In this document: positions 1 through 10,808 of the stretch, in pieces
How positions within the stretch are numbered: the first letter of the stretch is position 1
Layout of the letters: each line of letters begins with the position of its first letter
Assembly (NCBI GenBank): GCA_963921195.1
Contig: OY992537.1
Coordinates: forward strand, 20,420,642 to 20,484,641
Length of the DNA: 64,000 nucleotides
Reading direction: 5' to 3'
From: Pegoplata infirma
Taxonomy: Eukaryota > Arthropoda > Insecta > Diptera > Anthomyiidae
Notes under the pieces: model-generated
Seen by the model: the letters and a program-made list of their open reading frames with translations, nothing else
The model's database searches: none
What the model was told of the DNA's origin: nothing
Program-made: the position numbers and the translations under genes

Positions 1-25
1 TAAATTTCATTATAAAGTGTTATTT

Positions 26-100
26 GAGCCCGAGGCCAATATTGAGATAAATTTTCTTTATTAATTGCCGAAAATTTATCTCAATATTGGCCTCGAGCTC
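26..100. repeat. 30-bp-arm hairpin, GAGCTCGAGG-ended family
   Basis: Positions 26-55 and 71-100 are reverse complements with one mismatch, separated by a 15-base loop. Weaker pairing continues outward to about 18 and 110. The arm core gagctcgaggcc recurs at the ends of the inverted-repeat elements at 42026-42609 and 48557-48810, and near 1125 and 1199, so this is probably a short member or relic of that family. The following 'aaaggtcgaa' (about 130) is also shared with those elements. No coding potential is seen. Confidence 0.7.
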
Positions 101-149
101 TAATAACGCATTTATTATTTATAAATAAAAAGGTCGAAATTTGACCCCA

Positions 150-976
150 CACTCAAAATATTTTGTAGGCAAAAACAAATGAAAAACACACTTAAAACCA
201 GTGAATAAACAATTGAAAACCATCCCAGTAATTATTCATTTGTTTTCACAAACATCAACATTTATTTTTTACTGTTGACAAATTTTTTTTAAATAAATAA
301 CATTAAACATTAAAAAATTACTTTTTTTTTCACTCTTTTTTACCAACAAATTCGAAAAAAATAACCAACGAAAATATTAAAAATTAATGATAGTTCTGTT
401 ATTTTTACCAACAAATTTTAAAAAAATAACCTACGAAAACAATAAAAATTAATGATTTCGTAGGTAATTTTTTACAATTTTTTACAATTTTTTATTGAAA
501 TATTTTTTTAAAAATTTTTAATAACATTTTTGGGAAATCGATCCCGCAATCAACTACATTCTGGCCAGACACTCTACCCATCGTGCCAAAGTCACTTGAT
601 ACAAACATGTTTTTATATTTCTATAAATAATTTTTTGATTTTTTTTTTTTTACAAAAAAATAACTGACTTGTGTAGGTAAAAACTAATAATATTTCATTG
701 AAAAATACCAACAATTTAAAAAAAAAATACTTTCACAAATCATTAAAAATCAAAAGAATAATCAGTAGTTTTTACTTACAGAACAAAAATTAATGACTTT
801 AAAAATTAAATGTTAATGAAAGTCTTTATTTTTTAGTGTGTTATTTTTGAAACAAAAGACTGTAGTAGTCATTAATAAAAACTGAACATCAAACAAATGT
901 TTTTTCTTTTAAAAACGACTAAACGGAAAACTTTTTAAATAAACTACAAACAGTTAATAACATAATTTTTTGAGTG
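150..976. mobile_element. TIR element 'copy A', CACTCAAAA ends
   Basis: The ends are CACTCAAAATATTTTG and the inverted CACTCAAAAAATTATG. The flanking dinucleotide is CA on both sides (148-149 and 977-978). A second copy lies at 6089-7590 and aligns nearly throughout, except for a 701-base insertion in that copy. The interior is A/T-rich with no ORF of note, so it must be non-autonomous. It carries a tRNA-like stretch at 531-597. By target preference (TA in copy B) it could be Tc1/mariner-like, but that rests only on the duplication. Confidence 0.75.
531..597 (-). other. tRNA-like (Pol III promoter-like) segment inside copy A
   Basis: Read on the minus strand it has a D-arm-like stretch (GCAC, 10-base loop, GTGT), an A-box-like tggcacgatggg and a B-box-like ggatcgattt with a short T-arm-like stem. 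No convincing anticodon arm forms, so it is not a functional tRNA gene. The same segment is kept in copy B at about 6441-6505. It may be a captured tRNA or SINE head. Confidence 0.4.
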
Positions 977-979
977 CAT

Positions 980-1022
980 GAGTCTGGGGGTCGTGGGTTC
1001 GATTCCCACCAGAGGCTTTGGA
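980..1022 (+). other. tRNA 3'-half-like sequence flanking copy A
   Basis: GTGGG, loop ttcgatt, CCCAC forms a perfect 5-bp T-arm with a B-box (ggttcgattcc), followed by a short acceptor-like tail. There is no matching 5' half on the other side of copy A, where the flank is 'ggtcgaaatttgacccca'. It is best read as a tRNA-derived SINE fragment or tRNA relic rather than a gene. Confidence 0.35.
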
Positions 1023-1300
1023 CTGTTTCGCTACAACAAGACGAGGGTCATTGTTATCAGTTATCGGTTAGGTAAAATTAGTATATAATTTGTAATTATA
1101 ATAAAATAAAATAATAAATGCGTTATTTGAGCTCTTTTTTTTTTTTTTTTTTTTTAATTAAAATAAAATAAAATAAAAAAAATGAAATAAATATTCAAGC
1201 TCGAGGTCCAGTTTAAAAATATTCTTTTCTTTATTTCACCAATATTTCGGTGACAGTATAAAATTCTTTTCTCAGGGACAGCATAAAATTCTTTTAAGCT
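1023..1300. other. Low-complexity intergenic stretch
   Basis: AT-rich sequence with a (aaaat)n-like run near 1100 and 1155, a 21-base T run near 1140, and two short traces of the GAGCTC(GAGG) terminal motif (about 1125 and 1199). No gene is seen. Confidence 0.5.
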
Positions 1301-1440
1301 AATGTATTGTTTAATCCGTCGTCATTATAACACTCGAGTATCATCGATCAACAATACATATATTTTGGGGTGCTCGACCGATATTTCGTTGTGTTAAACA
1401 CGGAATATCCCCATACTTGTACTATAGGTATTTAAGCAAA
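1300..1440 (-). mobile_element. DINE-1/INE-1-like fragment
   Basis: It contains 'ggggtgctcgaccgatatttcg', the reverse complement of the conserved start of the DINE-like repeats elsewhere in the window, followed by 'cacggaatatccccata'. Only the start-proximal part remains. 1441-1868 shows nothing else recognisable. Confidence 0.5.
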
Positions 1441-1868
1441 AAACTCTGTTGAATATCCGTTAACGTTTCAAAATTTTTTTAGGAATTCCAAATTACAAAC
1501 TATTGTTACACTCTATTTCTTATTCCGTTTTACTTTCCAAATCTCTGGGGTTTTCAAAGCTTAGCAAAAAAAAAAAAAAAACTTTCTAAACCATTTGATA
1601 TTACAAAACCAATACCATTGCATGCACCGGTATATGTATGTAATAGTCAATGTAATATTGTCGTCTCCATTGTACCGTAATAAATTAATATTTGAGGGTC
1701 AACAGCAAACATGTTGGAAATAACAATCAATTGTTGTTCTTGTTTTTGTAATGAAAGCAAAATGAGCAATAAATTTGTTAACCCCCCATGGAAAAGGGCG
1801 GCTATTTGTCAACTTAACATACACACTCACATACAGGGTTTCCTCTTTATAATCACACACAAGTGCAC

Positions 1869-3721
1869 ACTAGGATGGCTCGTTTTTGGGATTTTCTCTC
1901 TGATCAAATTCTAATACCCGCCAAAAGTGTCGGTCCCCTAAGGGTAACTCACATGCAAAATATCACCCCGATCGGAGTTAATCTTCTGTCTCCACTTTGA
2001 GCCTCAAAATTGGGGTTTTCGCAAAAAAGGACTTAAAAAAAAAAAAAATTAAGTTTTTTTTATTAAAATAATTAAAAAATTATTTTTGTATAATATTTGA
2101 TCGTAAATACTTAAATATGAAATTTAAAGATTTTACGGTATCATTAACCCGTTCAAACTTGATACCAAAAAAATGGCTTGATTTTGGGGGCCTTCTCAAA
2201 ACACCTTTTTTCAAAATTTCAAAATTTTATTAAAAAAAAATTTTAAATATACCATTTTTTCTTTCTGAATTCATTAAAAACACCTTGGAGAAGAAAAATG
2301 TGAAATATGGCGAATATCCGTCGAGCCACTTTTTGGGAATCGCGGGGGGAAGTTAGCGGATTTCAAGGAAATGTTGGTTTTATCAATAATTTGGATTAAT
2401 AAAATCTTATAAATTTAATTTTTGGGCAAATTAACTGTTTTATGGTGTCGTGGCATTCTATTAAATAACAATAAGTGTGCCATGAAATCTTACCGATCTA
2501 GGACGTCTTTAACCCACATTGGCTGGGGGTCAAAAATTACCCCCGAAGAAAATTTGAAGTTTAGAGCTAAAATGTTGTGCTATAAACAAGTATAAAACGG
2601 CTTTTGTGTTTTTTACCCCAACTATTATTTCGTATTATTATATTATCTTTAAAAAAATCATTAACCCTTCTTGGTAGGGGGTCAAAAATGACCCATTCAA
2701 TAAAAAATATATATTTTGTTGATATCAAAAAATTCAAGCACTATGCCTAAAAGTTTTTGCCGGGGTCATTTTTGACCCCGGCCAATGTGGGTTAAAGATA
2801 TCTTAAATATGTGAGATTTAAGGGCTGATTTAAAGTAATCTAATAGATTGCCACAAATTAATTTTATATGAAAAAATATATACTTTTTATTGAATGGGTC
2901 ATTTTTGACCCCCTACCAAGAAGGGTTAACGATTTTTTTAAAGATTATATATTAATACGAAATAAAAGTTGGGGTTAAAAACATAAAAGCCGTTTTATAC
3001 TTGTTTTTAGCACAAAATTTAAGCTCTAAACTTCAAATTTTCCGCGGGGGTCATTTTTGACCCCCAGCCAATGTGGGTTTAAGACGTCCTAGATCTGTAA
3101 GATTTCATGACAGACTTAAAGTTATCTAATAGAATGCCAAAACACCAAAAACCGTTAATTTGCACAAAAATGAAATTTATAAGATTTTATTAATACAAAT
3201 TGTTGATAAAACCAATATATCCTTGAAATCCGCTAACTTCCCCCCGCGATTCCCAAAAAGTGGTTCGACGGATATCCACCATATTTCACATTTTTCTTCT
3301 CCAAGGTGTTCTTAATGAATTCAGAAAGAAAAAATGGTATATTAAAAATTTTTTTTTAATAAAATTTTCAAATTTTGAAAAAAGGTGTTTTGAGAACGCC
3401 CCCAAAATCATGCCATTTTTTTGGTATCAAGTTTGAACGGGTTAATGATACCGTAAAATTTTTAAATTTCATATTTAAGTATTTACGGTCAAATATTATA
3501 CAAAAATAATTTTTTAATTATTTAAATAAAAAAACTTAAATTTTTTTTTTTTTTAAAGTCCTTTTTTGCGAAAACCCCAATTTTGAGGCTCAAAGTGGAG
3601 ACAGAAGATAAACTCTGATCGGAGTGATATTTTGCATGTGAGTTACCCTTAGGGGACCGACACTTTTGGCGGGTATTAGAATTTGATCAGAGAGAAAAGC
3701 CCAAAAACGAGCCACCCTAGT
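1869..3721. mobile_element. 1.85 kb foldback element (arms about 0.85 kb)
   Basis: The right arm (about 2876-3721) is a near-complete reverse complement of the left arm (1869-about 2714), centred near 2795. Ends are ACTAGGATGGCTCG and the inverted ACTAGGGTGGCTCG, with GCAC on both sides as a possible 4-bp target duplication (flanks are CA-rich, so this is weak). The arms carry repeated short palindromes of the form GGGGTCA-TTT-TGACCCC, for example 2760-2781. No transposase is present. The CTAGGGTGG end resembles 62373-62881. Confidence 0.85.
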
Positions 3722-4034
3722 GCACACACACAAACACATAACATAAATATGGTGACACATACTCACACACCCACCAATAGAAAAAAAGCAATAATTCAAA
3801 TTGCATGTATTGTTAAGTGATGAATTTTATTTCTAACGATTGTTGTTTAATTTATTGGATTTTTTAAATTTATTTGAATTGTTGGGAATTTAAGAAAGAA
3901 ATTTAAAATTTGTTAAAAATTTTCGAAACAAAAATTGTATAACAATATTTTTTTTTTACAACAAAAATAAAACAAGAACAAAATAACAGTATGATTTTCA
4001 TCATTAGAAATATGGGATGCCTGAATAATTGAAA
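3722..4034. other. AT-rich stretch, no feature seen
   Basis: It begins with a CA-rich run next to the foldback and continues as A/T-rich low-complexity sequence. No ORF, RNA or recognised repeat was found. Confidence 0.5.
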
Positions 4035-5470
4035 GCAAGTCAGGATATTAAATTCGGCTGTGTCGAATCTTTAATACCCTCCAACACGTTAAATAATAAT
4101 AATAATAATAATAACAAGGTCAGACCAAAAAAATTTGATAGAAGAGACAAAAAAAAAAATATACGTGTATCGGCGTTTTGAAAGTTTACATCTTGGTTTC
4201 ATTTTAGGGGGAGGTAAAGTTTCCCCCAAATGCAAATGTTGTATTGTCAACCTTTATTGAATATCGAGTAAGGCTTACGTTTAAAGTATATGGTGTGTTC
4301 AGCAAATTTATGTAAAATGTTACGGGGAACATTTTTGTGGAACATGTTAACCCTCTAACTCCTCAAGATAAGGGTCTTTTTTGTCCTTCTTTTCAAAAAA
4401 AGCAAAAAACACCATTAAAACAGGGATTTAAGGGGTTTAAATGTTCCGCAAAAATATCCGCCGTGAAATTTTACTATAAGTCCCTGAATACATCAAAACT
4501 GAAAACTCAACCAGAAAGTCAGAAATAAGACAAAACAAAATACATCTTAGGGTTAATTGCGCATTTATTAAGAAAATCGAGTAACGATTACGTTTAAAGT
4601 ATATGGTGTGTTTAGCAAGCTTATGTAAAATGTTACGGAGAACATTTTTGTAGAATATATTAACCCTCTAACTCCTGAAGGTAAGGGTCTTTTTTGTCCT
4701 TCTTTTAAAAAAGAGTAAAAAAACAACATTAAAACAGGGATTTAACGGGTTTGAATGTTCCGCAAAAATATCCGCCGCGAATTTTTTCTATAAGTCCCTG
4801 AAAACATCAAAACGGAAAACTCAACCAGAAAGTCAGAAATAAGACACAACAAAAGAGGGCTTAGGGTTAATTTCGCATTTATTAGGAAAATCAACTAAAG
4901 ATTACGTTTAAAGTATAGGGTGTGTTCAGCAAATTTATGTAAAATATTACAGAGAACATTTTTGTGGAATATGTTAACCCTCTAACTCCTCAAGTTAAGG
5001 GTCTTTTTTTATCTTTTTATGGTTATTTTTAATTATTTTTTATAACAACGCCCCCAAAATTGAGGGCGGCCTGAAAAAATAGAGTTTCCTTTATGTGGCA
5101 TAAAAATTTTACATCTGTTAAGCAAAACTTAAAAAAACTCGTAAAATATTGTGTCTTTCAGGGGTTATTTAGTTCTTCAAGAGGAACTTTTTCCCCCCTG
5201 GCCCGATTTTACTCATCTTCCAAATTGACCTTACCAGTAATATAGGAGATATACTTGCCAAGCTTCAGGGGTCTAGCTCTTCTGGTTTGGATTGCAAAGT
5301 TGTTTTTACAGACGGACTGAAGGACCGACGGACATCGCTAGAGTGTCTTAGATTCTGTCATGGGTCAATAATATATATACTTTGTGAGGTCCCCAACCGA
5401 TATTTCGATGCGTTACACACGGAATGATAAAGTGACTATACCCCCATACTGCATCCATACTTTATCGCGA
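4035..5470 (-). mobile_element. DINE-like element, interrupted
   Basis: In reverse orientation it begins near 5470 with the conserved 'cattccgtgtgtaacgcatcg' start and runs through the 'gtccgtcggtcc' core. It ends at 4092-4035 with the 'ggagggtatt...ttcgacacagccgaa' hairpin end typical of the family. The body is split by the 4115-5010 repeat insertion. Non-coding. Confidence 0.65.
4115..5010. mobile_element. CAAGGTCAGACC-ended element, truncated, with 313-bp tandem units
   Basis: The left end CAAGGTCAGACCAAAAA matches both ends of the foldback at 55372-57030. Inside are about 2.3 tandem units of roughly 313 bp (acgtttaaagtatat at 4277, 4590 and 4903). The right part is missing; it breaks off after 'aagggtcttttttt'. 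It sits in a DINE-like element just after an (AAT)n run at 4092-4114. Confidence 0.7.
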
Positions 5471-5756
5471 TGAGTTCCTAATTTTTTTTTAACATTTGCG
5501 AAAAAAGAACACACATTTCTGGTTGTTTTTCATGTATTTGCAAAAAAAAAAAACAAATAGTTTTATCCCTATGATGATAAATGATAAATTAAGATCTCTT
5601 TTCAGCAGAACAATTCGCTGCAAAAATCAAAGATCTACTTATTTAAGCAGAAGAGTCTACCGCCTTTTGATAAAAAAATTCTGCAAAAAATTAAAACATC
5701 TTTGAATTTTCAAAAATTTTCAAAAAAAAAGTAGTAGTCAACTGTTCTCTTTTGTC
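5471..5756. other. AT-rich stretch, no feature seen
   Basis: A/T-rich sequence with a 69-codon open frame (5496-5705) of lysine-rich low complexity that I do not consider a gene. Nothing else is recognised. Confidence 0.45.
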
Positions 5757-6015
5757 TTTATGATGATTGAAAGACTGATACATCATCGCAAAGCCCAAAC
5801 CTCTAAAGCTGTAGACTTGAAATTTGGGACGAATGTGTTAACCTGGAAAACAGATCCACTAAGGCGGGGTTTTTGGAAATCGTACTTTTCTTACACTTAT
5901 ATTCCCAAGAAACTTTAAATGTGGAATTTAGCAACATCTGCCAGAAAAATTATTCTGAAAAGAGTACTTTTTGGAAAACCCAATTCTAAGTGTGTAAAAA
6001 GGTATAAAATGGAAA
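5757..6015 (+). mobile_element. Degenerate Helitron-family fragment
   Basis: 'catcatcgc-aagcccaaacc', 'agacttgaaatttggga' and 'agatccactaaggc' match the start and the 146-bp units of the Helitrons at 35113-40682. No Helitron ends remain here. Confidence 0.5.
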
Positions 6016-6088
6016 CCATGTTTTAACTAGGGACCCATTTTCCGGGAAACACTGATATAGGGTATATTTTCGGTCTTGACCGGCTATA
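6016..6088 (+). mobile_element. 3' end of a DINE-like element, split by copy B
   Basis: 'gggacccattttccgggaaac' to 'ggtcttgaccggctata' matches the end of the element at 27212-28056. The remaining 'attttcttac' end lies after copy B at 7593. The join without copy B recreates the family consensus with one TA. Confidence 0.7.
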
Positions 6089-7590
6089 CACTCAAAATAT
6101 TTTGTAGGCAAAAACAAATGAAAAATACATTTAAAACCAGTGAATAAACAATTGAAAACCATCCCAGTAATTATTCATTTGTTTTCACAAACATCAACAT
6201 TTATTTTTTACTGTTGACAAAATTTTCTAAAATAAATAACATTAAAAAATTACGTTTTTTCACTCTTTTTTTACCAACAAATTCGAAAAAAATTACCAAC
6301 GAAAACATTAAAAAATTCTGTTATTTTTACCAACAATTTTTAAAAAAATAACCTACGAAAACAATAAAAATTAATGATTTCGTAGGTAATTTTTTACAAT
6401 TTGTTATTGAAATATTTTTTTAAAAATTGTTAATAAAATTTTGGGAAATCGATCCCGCAATCAACTGCATTCTGGCCAGACACTCTACCCATCGTGCCAA
6501 AGACACTTGATACAAACATGTTTTTATATTTCCATAAATAATTTTTAGAATTTTTTTTTTTTACAAAAAAATAACCTACTTGTATAGGTAAAAACTAATG
6601 ATATCTCATTAAAAAATAGCAACAATTAAAAAAAAAAATACTTACACAAATCATTAAAAATTTAAAGAATAATCAGTACACCGAAAAAAATTCCTGCCTT
6701 ATATGTACGAAAACGTTCGTACATTGTACGAAAAATTTCGTTGTTTCGCACCACGAAATTCTTGCGTACAATGTACGAAATGCATGAAATTGTTTCGTAA
6801 AATAAACGAAATTGTTTTTGTATTTTACAAAAAAATTCCGTAAAATAAACGCAATAAATTTTTGTGTTTTACGAAAATTTTCGTAAAATAAACGAAATAT
6901 TTTTTGTGTTTTACGAAAATTTTCGTAAAATAAACGAAATATTTTTTTTGTTTTACGAAATTATTTCGTAAAACTACAAAATTCTTGATTATTTTTTTTT
7001 TTCGTAATATAAAGTCCACTTTCGTATATTTTACGAAAGAAGTTTTTACGAATTATTTTCGTAAAAATACGAAAGTCTGTACACTTTTTTTGTAATATGC
7101 AGTCAACATTCGTATATTTTACGAAAGAATCATTTACATTCTTTTTTTCGTTACTTTCGTAAAATTACAAAAGTTTTTACAACATTTTTTTCGTAATATG
7201 TAGTCAACATTCGTAAATATTACGAAAAAAATATTTACTAATCATTTTCGTTACTTTCGTAAAAATACGAAATTCTTTACTAAAGTTTTTCGTAATATAT
7301 AGTCAACTTTCGTGTATTTTACGAAAATAAAAAGTACGAAACTTTTTTTCGTAAAATGTTGCATGGATTTTTTTCGGTGTAGTTTTTACCTACAGAACAA
7401 AAATAAATGACTTTAAAAATTAAATGTTAATGAAAGTCTTTATTTTTTAGTGTGTTATTTTTGAAACAAAGGACAGAAGTAGTCATTAATAAAAACTGAA
7501 CACCAAACAAATGTTTTTTCTTTTAAAAACGACTAAACGTAAAATTTTTTAAATAAACTACAAACAGTTAATGACATAATTTTTTGAGTG
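6089..7590. mobile_element. TIR element 'copy B' with TA target duplication
   Basis: The ends CACTCAAAATATTTTG and inverted CACTCAAAAAATTATG are flanked by TA on both sides (6087-6088, 7591-7592). It aligns with copy A (150-976) apart from the nested insertion at 6679-7379. It carries the same tRNA-like segment near 6441-6505. Non-autonomous, no ORF of merit. Confidence 0.85.
6679..7379. mobile_element. Nested MITE, CACCGAAAAAAAT ends, TTTACGAAA array
   Basis: Ends CACCGAAAAAAATTCCT and inverted CACCGAAAAAAATCC are flanked by TA (6677-6678, 7380-7381). Copy A has the uninterrupted site 'cagTAgttttta' near 767, so both boundaries are directly proven. The interior is a run of self-complementary words such as ttttacgaaa/ttttcgtaaaa, spaced about 35-60 bases, which should fold into multiple hairpins. 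The open frame on the minus strand (6825-7019) only translates this array. Confidence 0.9.
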
Positions 7591-7592
7591 TA

Positions 7593-7842
7593 ATTTTCTT
7601 ACTTTTTTTAATAATATTTTTTTTTATAATTTGTTTTATCAATTTTTTTTCTATCAAACTTTTATTTAAATAAAAAAAATTATTCCTCTATATTTTTTTA
7701 TCAAAAAAAGTTTTTTTTCATTAAATATTTTTTTATCAAAATTTTTTTTTATCAAAATTTTTTTTTCAAATTTGTTTTTACAAATTTGTTTTTTCATCAA
7801 AAAAACATTTTTTTCATAATTTAGCTTTTCATGAGAAAAAAA
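7593..7842. repeat. T-rich tract (ATCAAAAATTTTTTTT type)
   Basis: Long runs of T with 'tcatcaaaaa' interruptions. This is the reverse complement of the (GATGAAAAAAAATTT)n tract seen in the other A-rich DINE-type copies (29520-30060, 58780-59160). It ends at 'aaacaagtg' near 7842, the family end motif. Confidence 0.5.
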
Positions 7843-9145
7843 AACAAGTGAAGAGGGTATATAGTGCGGGACTTTTAAATTCTTCTTACGTAAAAATATT
7901 TCATTTGTTTATTAAAATAATAAAAAAAACTCATAAAAAATCTTGTTTTTCAGAGGTTGGCTTAGTACCTCAAGGGGTTACTTTTGCCCCCTGGTCCGAT
8001 TTTGCCCATTTACGAACTTAAACTGCCTAGGTACATAATACATATTCGTGCCAAGGCTAGGCTAGCTCATTTATTTTGAACGGAATCGTGCCATCTACAG
8101 ACAGACGGTCGGACGGACGGACAGACGGACATTTACAGAATGTCTCAGAATCTGTCATGGATCAATAACACAGAGCAACAGCCCAAGTAGGGCCTCAACC
8201 AAACCAAGATCGTTTGAAAGTACTTATGTGTATTAGTAAATACCCCAATGGGCTTAGCACTGTAACGTCTCAATTTTTTTTTATAGCCCACTGAATTTTT
8301 CTGTTTTTTTTTTCAAAGTCGTGGGAAAAAAGTCGAAAAAATTATGTGAATGTTCTTTTGAGCTTGAAATAGTGTTTGGATGTCTGCAATAGAATTTTAT
8401 GTGGAACTTTTTTCTAGAGTACGCTAGTCCTGTTTTAATGGGTCATTTAAGTACTTTTTTTACGAAATGGCTCAAAAGTATACTAAGACTTGCGTTTAAA
8501 GGGTCAAATGTTCTACGAATATGTTCAGCATCAAATTTCACTGGGGGTTTCCGAAGACAGAAAGTTCGACCGGTATTTTTCCTATATTTGTTAGTTACAA
8601 TTGTATACGGTTTCTGACAAAATATAAAAAAATTGATGACACTTTACAATTTATCATTTTTCTGCATTTTCCTTATACCAGTCGAACTTTCTGCTTTCAG
8701 TAACCTCTAGTGAAATTTGATGCTGAACATATTCGTAGAACATTTTAACCATTTAAACGCAAGTCGTATATACTTTTGAGCCATTTAAAAAAAAAAGTAC
8801 TTAAATGACCAATAAATACGGCAGATAGAGGGTTAATATATTCTAGAGAAAAATTCCCCATCAAATTCTATTGAAGACATCCGAACACTATTTTAAGCTC
8901 AAAAGAACAGTTACATTATTTTTTTCGACTTTTTTCAAACGCCTTTAAAAAAAAAATGAAAAATTCTGTGGGATATAAAAAAATTTGAGACGTTACAGAG
9001 CAAAACCCATTGGGGGTTTTGCTACTACACACAAATACTTTCAAACTGTTTTGGTTTGGTTGAGGCCCTAAGAAATGACCCTTCAATTGTGTCACAGTGT
9101 AATTTATATACTTCATGGGGTCCCCGACCGATAAGGGAAAGACAT
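7843..9145 (-). mobile_element. DINE-like element, interrupted by a foldback
   Basis: On the minus strand the start is at 9145-9071 ('gaccccatgaagtatat' and 'atcggtcgggg') and the body resumes at 8187 ('cagattctgagacattctg', 'gtccgtctgtccgtccgtcc'). It continues through the 'caggggg...' box to about 7843. The interruption is the foldback at 8188-9070. Non-coding. Confidence 0.6.
8188..9070. mobile_element. 0.88 kb foldback, TAGGGCCTCAACC ends
   Basis: Both ends begin TAGGGCCTCAACCAAACCA read inward, and pairing continues through most of each arm (for example 'gatgctgaacatattcgtag' near 8700 against its complement near 8515). The centre is about 8629. The ORFs at 8399-8703 are by-products of the arms. 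Inserted in a minus-strand DINE-like element. Confidence 0.8.
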
Positions 9146-10808
9146 TTTGAGATTTATTTTAAGAAATTCTTGAAAGTATGAATATGCCGCCATTTTTCGC
9201 AAATTTCGAATAGCGATATCTCGAAAATCGTTTGATTGATTTTGATTTTTTGTTTGATATTCCGTTCAATATTGATATAAGATTTATAATTTTATTTAAT
9301 AGTTTAATCCATTCTTATTGGTTTTTTTGAAGTACTACATTAACGGTTACAACTAAATAAAGTAAAAATTCCGTAGGAAAAAAAAATTAAGAAATGTGGA
9401 CTCAAAACCGATTTTTTTTAAGCCGACATTTAATATCACCGATAAAAAAGTTCCGTGAGTACTAGTAAGAGTATATTTAACTGTCTTTTAATAATTCCGA
9501 ATTTTTGTGATGTGTTTCGTGAATAATGATCCGTAGTCCATTGGACCTTGTATTTCCAAAACTGTTGCTTCACCGAAAACAAATTTGGAATTTATCTCTT
9601 AATTGTTTTTACTCATAGATTAAAATACAAAACATGTTTTTAACATATTCATTATAAGTACATACATTTTCATTTAAATTTCTTTGCCACTTGTATTTAT
9701 TCACTAACAATAAGTATAAGTATGCAAACCCATATGTCATACCATATACTCACACACATGTAATCAACAAAACAATAAACACCATGTTTACGTACATATA
9801 CTTTGTCGATGAATGTGTTTTATTTTCTGCTTCTTCTTCTTCTGGTTTTTGTAAGTGTAACAACTAAAAAGCACTTTTCTTAATTGAAACGCAACTTGTA
9901 GTCGCGTTGTTCACTCACACATAAGTACAATTTACAAATAAGTATAAGTGTTTTATGTACATGTGTGCATGTATGTCAGTGCATACACAGCACACAGCAG
10001 AAGACATATGTCTTTTGATCCATTAGTGAAAATTATACCCTTTTTAACCATATTTTTCTATGGAAAAACTGTAAAATGAAAAAAAGAAAAAAAACTTAAA
10101 CTACATAAAAGTTGATTGCAATAAATGGGCAGGTGTATGTTTATGTTTGTGTGACGGCTGTTTGGTTGGTTGGGTTAAGTGCAAAGAAATACGAAAAACA
10201 ATGCAACATTTGTAGTTAAGTCATGTAACAATTTAAATAACATTTGTGTTCACACACACACACACATGCACACAAAAATACATACAATACTTTTAAGCAT
10301 GTTTTTTTTATTTTTGTTTTTGTAAGAATGGGACACCACCATAGAAAGGATTAGAAGGTACGCAGTGTTGTATTTGATGTATTTTCCAATATGGTGGCAA
10401 AATGCTTGTTCTTCCTCATCTCACACGTATTTAATTTTAAATTAGATTCTTTGTTTGTAAAAAATGGAATTTGTCTTTCATTTAATTAAATTTATAATTT
10501 ATTTTGCATTATTCAATGTTTTTTTAAATATAATACGCACTATTGGTAGTTTAAAAACTTTTTTGTTTCTCTTTTGTTGTTTGCTTTGTTGTTGTTCGCC
10601 TTTATGTTGCATTGTTTTTATTAAACGTCAAAAGTTACATAATGTGCTGTCACTAATACTTATTTAAGCGAAATACGACTCTGTTTCATTTCTATTTTTT
10701 TTTCTATGGACACCACTTTCTTTCTGTTATTGTTGCCATTAACCTACAACTTGTGATATACAAGGTAGTACCTACAGCATATAGCATACATTTGAGTTAT
10801 ACATATGA
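9146..10808. other. Mostly low-copy AT-rich DNA with CA repeats
   Basis: 9146-9600 is AT-rich sequence with no match in the window. 9600-10808 holds the mixed CA/TG-rich sequence typical of fly intron or intergenic DNA, including (CA)8 at 10251-10266 and cttcttcttctt near 9830. A 67-codon frame at 10464-10667 is hydrophobic low complexity and has no supporting signal. No gene can be supported. Confidence 0.5.

Noticed and set aside
980..1022. A functional tRNA gene
   Set aside because: Only the T-arm half is present; no 5' half, D-arm or anticodon arm is found upstream or across copy A.
4337..4528. 63-codon frame shared with 56607-56810 (minus)
   Set aside because: Both sit in the same 313-bp unit. 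The differences I can see mostly change the amino acid, as expected without selection for protein.
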